From DASYTH01 sp035762905 (GTDB taxonomy: Bacteria; Actinomycetota; Actinomycetes; Mycobacteriales; Pseudonocardiaceae), in contig NZ_DASUCC010000028.1 of assembly GCF_035762905.1 (NCBI RefSeq), positions 1 through 64,000 on the forward strand: a stretch of 64,000 nucleotides of DNA, in the 5' to 3' direction. Shown here one piece after another: positions 59,739 through 64,000 of the stretch (position 1 is the first letter of the stretch; every line of letters begins with the position of its first letter). The notes under the pieces are model-generated. The model made no database searches. It was not told the DNA's origin and worked only from the letters and a program-made list of their open reading frames with translations. The position numbers were made by a program, and so were the translations under genes.

Positions 59739-59761
59739 CGGCACAGCCCCTCGTTGTGCCG
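59739..59761 (+). terminator. Second, weaker hairpin downstream
   Basis: CGGCACA (59739-59745) pairs with TGTGCCG (59755-59761) across a 9-base loop. It follows the main terminator by 27 bases and shares CGGCACA with its 3' arm, so the pair may be a duplicated terminator unit. Confidence 0.5.
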
Positions 59762-60133
59762 GCCCGGCGAGCCGCCAGAAGGGGGCCCCGACGCCGCGGG
59801 GGCAGCGCAGCGCCGGGGCCAGGTCCCGACCTGACCGGGCGCGGTCGGCAGGTCGGGTGGCTGGCGGGTGTGGAGTTGTCCGGGGGAAGGGGGAGTGGCG
59901 CCGCCGTGACGACGGGCCGGAATGGACGGACCGGTGACCTGGGCCCCGACCGAGCCCACTATTCATCACCATCTCGGCGATGTGCACCCTGGTTTCCCCG
60001 AATACACCCAGATAGACGGCTCGGAACACCGTCGACGGGTGACAGGGGTAACCCTGATGACCCACCGTGATGACATCCGAGCGGGTGAGCACCGGTAGGT
60101 AGCTCTACTCATTTCCGGGATCGACCGGCTCCG
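59762..60133 (+). promoter_or_regulatory. Gene-free region upstream of the ECF sigma gene
   Basis: About 370 bases with no supportable gene; frames through it lack codon bias. It must contain the promoter of the sigma factor gene at 60134. I see the GGGGTAACCC palindrome near 60044 but no clear -35/-10 pair. Confidence 0.4.
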
Positions 60134-60724
60134 GTGAACCACCGTGACCGTCCGACCGGCATGTGCACCTCTCACGATCAACTCGGTGCCGCCGAGCTGG
60201 TGCGGCTGGCCCGCGACTCGGACCAGGTGGCCTGGTCCGAGCTGGTGCGCCGGTTCGCCCCGATGCTCTGGCGGGTGGCCGCGGCGTACCGGTTGGACGC
60301 CGCCGACGCCAAGGACGTCTGTCAGAGCACCTGGTGCGCCCTCGCCGCGCACCTGCCCCGGCTGCGCCATCCGGACCGGCTGGCCGGCTGGCTGGTCACC
60401 ACGGCCCGGCGCGAGGCGGTCCGGCTGCACCGGCGCGAGCCGTGGCCCGGCCCGGCGCCGGAGACCGCCGACCCCCGGCCCGAGCACCGGCCGGAGTCCC
60501 GGGCGCTGCGCAGTGCCCGGGACCGGCTGCTGTGGCGGGCCTTCGCCGGACTGCCGGACCGCTGCCAGCGGCTGCTCGGCCTGCTCGCGCACGCTCCCGA
60601 GCTGAGCTATGCGCAACTGGCCGGGGCGGTCGGGCTCAAGGCCGGCAGCGTCGGCCCGGCCCGTGGCCGCTGCCTGCACGAGCTGCGCCGGCACCTGGCC
60701 GGACTCGGCCTGGAGCTCCCATGA
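60134..60724 (+). CDS. ECF-type RNA polymerase sigma factor
   Basis: A 196-residue sigma-70-family factor. Region 2 is AELVRLARDSDQVAWSELVR followed by RFAPMLWRVAAAYRL and DAADAKDVCQSTWCALA. Region 4 is RCQRLLGLLAHAPELSYAQL followed by AGAVGLKAGSVGPARGRCLHEL. GTG 60134 is the first start; ATG 60161 is possible. There is no transmembrane anti-sigma gene beside it. A short frame that overlaps the stop (ATGA) was probably its partner, now truncated. Confidence 0.9.
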   Translation: MNHRDRPTGMCTSHDQLGAAELVRLARDSDQVAWSELVRRFAPMLWRVAAAYRLDAADAKDVCQSTWCALAAHLPRLRHPDRLAGWLVTTARREAVRLHRREPWPGPAPETADPRPEHRPESRALRSARDRLLWRAFAGLPDRCQRLLGLLAHAPELSYAQLAGAVGLKAGSVGPARGRCLHELRRHLAGLGLELP

Positions 60725-60876
60725 GTACCGAGGACCGGGAGCTGCTGGCCGCGCTGGCCGAGCTGCTGCTCCGGTGCGACCCGGTGCCGCCGGAGCTGGT
60801 CAACCCACCAGCTTGTGCAGCCGCTCGATCGCCTCGTCCAGCACCGTGTCCCGTTTGCAGAAACCGAACCGGATGA
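60721..60876 (+). pseudogene. Truncated gene after the sigma factor
   Basis: Starts at an ATG overlapping the sigma stop (ATGA). The first 27 residues (STEDRELLAALAELLLRCDP then VPPELV) look like a genuine helical partner protein with good codon bias. From about 60802 on, the frame runs antisense through the 3' end of the convergent aminotransferase gene and ends at 60876 with low-quality sequence (RSPRPAPCPVCRNRTG). The gene's remainder is thus missing, presumably lost when the aminotransferase segment joined here. Confidence 0.6.
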
Positions 60877-61969
60877 TGTGCCGCCAGGGCTCCGGGTGAT
60901 CGGTGAACACCTGCACCGGCACGGCCGCCACGCCGATCCGCTCGGGCAGCACCCGGCACAGCTCGGCGCCGTCGGCGAACCCGAGCGGGCGCACGTCGGC
61001 GCAGACGAAGTAGGTGCCGGCGCACTGGTAGACCTCGAAGCCCGCCTCGGCCAGGCCCCGGGACAGCCGTTCCCGCTTGCCGGCCAGCTCGTCGCGCAGC
61101 CCCGCCACCCAGGCCGACTCGTTGCGCAGTGCGTAGGCCACGGCCGGCTGGAACGGGCCGCCGCCGACGAAGGTGAGGAACTGCTTGACCGCCCGCACGG
61201 CGGCGATCAGGTGCGCCGGGCCGCACGCCCAGCCGATCTTCCAGCCGGTGCAGTTGAACATCTTGCCGGCGCTGGAGATGGTCAGCGTCCGCTCGGCCAT
61301 CCCGGGCAGGGTGCACAGCGGGACGTGCTCGATGCCGTCGTAGACCAGCACCTCGTAGACCTCGTCGGAGATCGCGATCAGGTCGTGCTCGACGCACAGC
61401 CGCGCCACCGCGGTCAGCTCGTCCCGGGTGAACACCGTGCCGGTGGGGTTGTGCGGGGTGTTCAGCAGCAGCGCCTTGGTGCGCGGCCCGATCGCGGCCC
61501 GCAGCGCGTCCAGATCCAGCCCGAACCGGCCGGTGGCGTCCGGGACCAGCGACACCACCCGGCGGGTCGCCCCGGCCAGCGCGACCGACGCCGCGTAGGA
61601 GTCGTAGTACGGCTCGACCAGCACCACCTCGTCACCGGACTGGACCAGACCGAGCAGCGCGGCGGCGATCGCCTCGGTCGCCCCGACGGTGACCAGCACC
61701 TCGGTGGCCGGGTCGTAGACGGTGCCGTAAACCGTCCGCTGCTCGGCGATGGCCGCGCGCAGCTCGGGGCGTCCCGGTCCGGGCGGGTACTGGTTCTGCC
61801 CGGCCGCGATCGCCCGGCGGGCCTCCTCCAGCATCTGCGGCGGGCCGTCGGTGTCCGGCGAGCCCTGGCCGAGGTTGACCGCGTCGTTGGCGATGGCCAG
61901 CACGTTGATCTCTTCGAAGATCGTCGAGACGAACGGCTGGAGGCGGGGGATCAGCGCGGTTGGGGGCAC
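60800..61969 (-). CDS. Class I PLP aminotransferase (DapC/YbdL-like)
   Basis: A 389-residue fold-type I aminotransferase. It shows NLGQGSPDTDGPPQMLEEA, GATEAIAAALLG, EPYYDSYAASVALAG, LLLNTPHNPTG, ISDEVYEVLVYDG and the PLP-Lys segment SSAGKMFNCTGWKIG. The C-terminal FGFCKRDTVLDEAIERL fits the actinobacterial N-succinyldiaminopimelate or methionine aminotransferase group. The substrate is not proved. GTG 61969 has GAGGAT eight bases upstream. It is divergent from the DUF445 gene and convergent with the truncated gene above. Confidence 0.92.
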   Translation of the reverse strand: MPPTALIPRLQPFVSTIFEEINVLAIANDAVNLGQGSPDTDGPPQMLEEARRAIAAGQNQYPPGPGRPELRAAIAEQRTVYGTVYDPATEVLVTVGATEAIAAALLGLVQSGDEVVLVEPYYDSYAASVALAGATRRVVSLVPDATGRFGLDLDALRAAIGPRTKALLLNTPHNPTGTVFTRDELTAVARLCVEHDLIAISDEVYEVLVYDGIEHVPLCTLPGMAERTLTISSAGKMFNCTGWKIGWACGPAHLIAAVRAVKQFLTFVGGGPFQPAVAYALRNESAWVAGLRDELAGKRERLSRGLAEAGFEVYQCAGTYFVCADVRPLGFADGAELCRVLPERIGVAAVPVQVFTDHPEPWRHIIRFGFCKRDTVLDEAIERLHKLVG

Positions 61970-61998
61970 GTTGAGAAATCCTCACGGACAATGGGGCT

Positions 61999-63327
61999 GT
62001 GCAGCAACTGACCGCGTCATCCGATGCGCATGACGTCGTGCCGGTACCGGCCCCCACCCGCCCCGGCCGGCTCGAGCCGGTACCGGACGAGCAGGAGAAA
62101 CGCCGCGCGCTGCGGAAGATGAAGCTGGTCGCGCTGTCCTTCCTACTCGGCGCCACGCTGATCTTCCTGCTCAGCACGCTGTGGCAGTCGGCAGGCGCGC
62201 CGGGCTGGGTCGGCTACCTGCGGGCCGCCGCCGAGGCCGGCATGGTGGGCGCGCTGGCCGACTGGTTCGCGGTCACGGCGCTGTTCCGGCACCCGCTCGG
62301 CATCAAGATCCCGCACACGGCGATCATCCCGAACCGCAAGGACGCGCTCGGCGACAGCCTCGGTGAGTTCGTCGGCACCAACTTCCTGTCCGAGCAGGTG
62401 GTCCGCAACCGGCTGCGCAACGTCGGCGTGGCCCGGCGGCTCGGCGGCTGGCTGGCCGCGCCGGACAACGCCGAGCGGGTCACCTCGGAGCTCGCCACGA
62501 TGGTGCGCGGCCTGATGACCGTGCTGCGCGACGAGGACGTGCAGGCGGTGCTCGAGCAGGCGGTGGTCCGCCGGGTGGTCGAGATCCCGTGGGGGCCGCC
62601 GCTCGGCAAGCTGCTGACCGGCGTGTTCGCCGACCGGTCCCACCACAAGCTGGTCGACCTGCTCTGCGACCGGGCCTACGAGTGGGTCAAGGACAACCAC
62701 GGCACCGTGCTGGGCGTGGTGTCCGACCGGGCCCCGACCTGGTCGCCGAAGTTCGTCGACGCGATGGTCGCGGACAAGGTGTACGGCGAGGTGCTGTCCT
62801 TCGCCTGGGCGGTGAAGACCGACGTGAACCACCCGATGCGTACGGCGGTGGACCGGTTCCTGATCGAGTTCGCCAGGGATCTGCAGACCGACCCGACCAC
62901 CATGGAGCGGGCCGAGCAGGTCAAGCACCAGGTGCTCGAGCACCCCGAGGTGCAGAACCTGATCGGCGCCACCTGGTCGACGGCCAAGCGGATGCTGCTG
63001 GACGCCGCCGAGGACCCGTCCAGCGAGCTGCGTCGGCGGGTCCGGGACGGCCTGATCACGCTGGGCACCCGGCTGGTCGAGGACCCGACGTTGCGGGAGA
63101 AGGTGGACGGCTGGGTGGAGGGCGCGGCCGCCTACGTGGTGCTCAACTACCGGGACGAGATCACCACGCTGATCACCGACACGGTGGCCCGCTGGGACGC
63201 CGAGGAGACCGCGCGCAAGGTCGAGCTCCAGGTGGGCCGGGACCTCCAGTTCATCCGGATCAACGGAACCGTGGTCGGCGCCATGGCCGGGTTGTTGATC
63301 TACACGGTGGCCCAGTTGATCATCTAG
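61999..63327 (+). CDS. DUF445 family membrane-associated protein
   Basis: A 442-residue protein of unknown function with hydrophobic segments at both ends (about 41-63 KLVALSFLLGATLIFLLSTL and the C-terminal GAMAGLLIYTVAQLII). The DUF445 core shows AAAEAGMVGALADWFAVTALF followed by RHPLGIKIPHTAIIPNRKD, then long helical segments. The GTG start is about 30 bases from the divergent aminotransferase start. No partner gene indicates the function. Confidence 0.9.
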   Translation: MQQLTASSDAHDVVPVPAPTRPGRLEPVPDEQEKRRALRKMKLVALSFLLGATLIFLLSTLWQSAGAPGWVGYLRAAAEAGMVGALADWFAVTALFRHPLGIKIPHTAIIPNRKDALGDSLGEFVGTNFLSEQVVRNRLRNVGVARRLGGWLAAPDNAERVTSELATMVRGLMTVLRDEDVQAVLEQAVVRRVVEIPWGPPLGKLLTGVFADRSHHKLVDLLCDRAYEWVKDNHGTVLGVVSDRAPTWSPKFVDAMVADKVYGEVLSFAWAVKTDVNHPMRTAVDRFLIEFARDLQTDPTTMERAEQVKHQVLEHPEVQNLIGATWSTAKRMLLDAAEDPSSELRRRVRDGLITLGTRLVEDPTLREKVDGWVEGAAAYVVLNYRDEITTLITDTVARWDAEETARKVELQVGRDLQFIRINGTVVGAMAGLLIYTVAQLII

Positions 63328-63338
63328 CTACTCACAGA

Positions 63339-63372
63339 GTGTATAGACACGAGGAATAGCGCGCCCTACGCT
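63339..63372 (+). promoter_or_regulatory. Promoter/operator region of the PadR-type gene
   Basis: GTGTATAGACAC (63339-63350) is a near-perfect inverted repeat of the kind PadR-family repressors bind. TACGCT (63367-63372) resembles a -10 box six bases before ATG 63379, which would give a leaderless or near-leaderless transcript. Confidence 0.45.
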
Positions 63373-63378
63373 GTGCGC

Positions 63379-63903
63379 ATGTCGATCGGGCACACGCTGC
63401 TGGGGCTGCTGGAGAGCGGGCCGCGGCACGGGTACGACCTCAAGCGTGCCTACGACGAGCGGTTCGGGCACGACCGGCCGCTGCACTACGGACAGGTCTA
63501 CGCCACGCTGTCCCGGCTGCTGCGCAACGGCCTGGTCGAGGAGAACGGCATCGAGCCCGGCGGCGGGCCGGACCGCAAGCGGTACGCGATCACCGACGAC
63601 GGGGTCACCGACGTGGTGCGCTGGCTGGCCACGCCCGAGAAACCCGACCTCTACCTGCAGAGCACGCTCTACACCAAGGTCGTGCTCGCGCTGATGACCG
63701 GCCGCAGCGCCGCCGAGGTGCTCGACTCCCAGCGCACCGAGCACCTGCACGCGATGCGCACGTTCACCGCCCGCAAGCGCGGCGGCGACCTGGCCGACCA
63801 ACTGGTGTGCGACCACGCGCTGTTCCATCTCGAGGCGGATCTGCGCTGGCTGGAGCTCACCGCGGCCCGGCTGGACGAGCTGCGCAGACAGGTGGGTAGA
63901 TGA
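63379..63903 (+). CDS. PadR-family transcriptional regulator
   Basis: A 174-residue repressor-type protein. The N-terminal winged helix is GHTLLGLLESGPRHGYDLKR, YGQVYATLSRLLRNGLVEEN and RKRYAITDDG. The C-terminal half is helical and dimerising (YTKVVLALMTGRSAAEVL). ATG 63379 is preferred; GTG 63373 in frame is the alternative. It overlaps the start of an ABC transporter ATPase gene by four bases (ATGA), so it probably controls that transporter. The ligand is unknown. Confidence 0.92.
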   Translation: MSIGHTLLGLLESGPRHGYDLKRAYDERFGHDRPLHYGQVYATLSRLLRNGLVEENGIEPGGGPDRKRYAITDDGVTDVVRWLATPEKPDLYLQSTLYTKVVLALMTGRSAAEVLDSQRTEHLHAMRTFTARKRGGDLADQLVCDHALFHLEADLRWLELTAARLDELRRQVGR

Positions 63904-64000
63904 CCATGACCCAGTCCCCGCCCGAGTACCTGCTGTGCGGCCGCGACCTGCACAAGTCGTTCGGCCCGACGGTGGCGCTGGCCGGGGCCGGGCTCGCGCT
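63900..64000 (+). CDS. ABC transporter ATP-binding protein, N-terminal start (3' end outside window)
   Basis: The first 33 codons of an ATPase gene, with MTMTQSPPEYLLCGRDLHKS then FGPTVALAGAGLAL, typical of the strand before Walker A in ABC subunits. It starts inside the PadR stop (ATGA). Only the beginning lies in the window, so the transporter type cannot be assigned. Confidence 0.8.
   Translation, partial: MTMTQSPPEYLLCGRDLHKSFGPTVALAGAGLA

Noticed and set aside
59678..60070. 130-codon frame between the MocR-type and sigma genes
   Set aside because: Runs through a 16-bp terminator hairpin, lacks a ribosome-binding site, and encodes Arg/Pro/Gly-rich low-complexity sequence.

Overview
The window is a high-GC actinobacterial chromosome segment, most likely from the Pseudonocardiaceae/Pseudonocardiales. 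This rests on roughly 70% GC coding sequence with strong third-position GC, a glnX-glnH-pknG operon, WXG100/EspC-like ESX genes, an LdtMt2-type L,D-transpeptidase lipoprotein and a tRNA Glu-Asp-Phe cluster. The species cannot be fixed from the sequence alone.

Layout. 1-2.65 kb: 3' end of metH, metF and a GNAT acetyltransferase. 2.6-5.3 kb (minus): two-component system cotranscribed with a small lipoprotein and a secreted protein. 5.6-10.6 kb (plus): glnX-glnH-pknG. 10.6-12.4 kb (minus): metallophosphoesterase and thioesterase. 12.5-16.0 kb (plus): orphan ESX-type operon of five small helical proteins with no secretion machinery. 16.2-18.3 kb (minus): AraC regulator and L,D-transpeptidase. 18.6-21.5 kb: cspA, small genes, a repeat-rich gene-poor stretch, a copper-chaperone-like gene and three tRNAs.

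22.0-56.6 kb is one large surface or extracellular polysaccharide locus of two convergent arms, closely packed with many ATGA/GTGA overlaps. The plus arm (22.0-34.6 kb) begins with a phosphoglycosyl transferase that loads the first sugar on undecaprenyl phosphate. It continues with a sugar cassette (C-methyltransferase, glucose-1-phosphate cytidylyltransferase, PIG-L deacetylase, SDR, DUF4910 protein), then a flippase, a GT2, a pyruvyltransferase, an RmlC-like epimerase, a class III aminotransferase and a methyltransferase. The minus arm (56.6-35.3 kb, read right to left) starts with a UDP-glucose/GDP-mannose dehydrogenase. Next come a GT4, two Wzz-like proteins, an AsnB amidotransferase, an alcohol dehydrogenase-Gfo/Idh fusion, a heparinase II/III-like lyase, a beta-helix lipoprotein, a methyltransferase and an O-antigen polymerase-like protein. 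It ends with a GDP-heptose module (GmhB-GmhA fusion, HddC, HddA) with an interleaved GT4 and SDR, and a PAP2 phosphatase. The inferred product is a Wzx/Wzy-type polymer containing a heptose, an amidated uronate, a C-methyl-branched sugar and a pyruvate ketal. I believe this combination is the most interesting system in the window.

56.7-64 kb: PP2C-like phosphatase, a YczE-family membrane protein divergent from its MocR-type (YczR-like) regulator, strong hairpin terminators, an ECF sigma factor followed by a truncated gene, a class I aminotransferase, a DUF445 membrane protein, a PadR regulator and the start of an ABC transporter ATPase.
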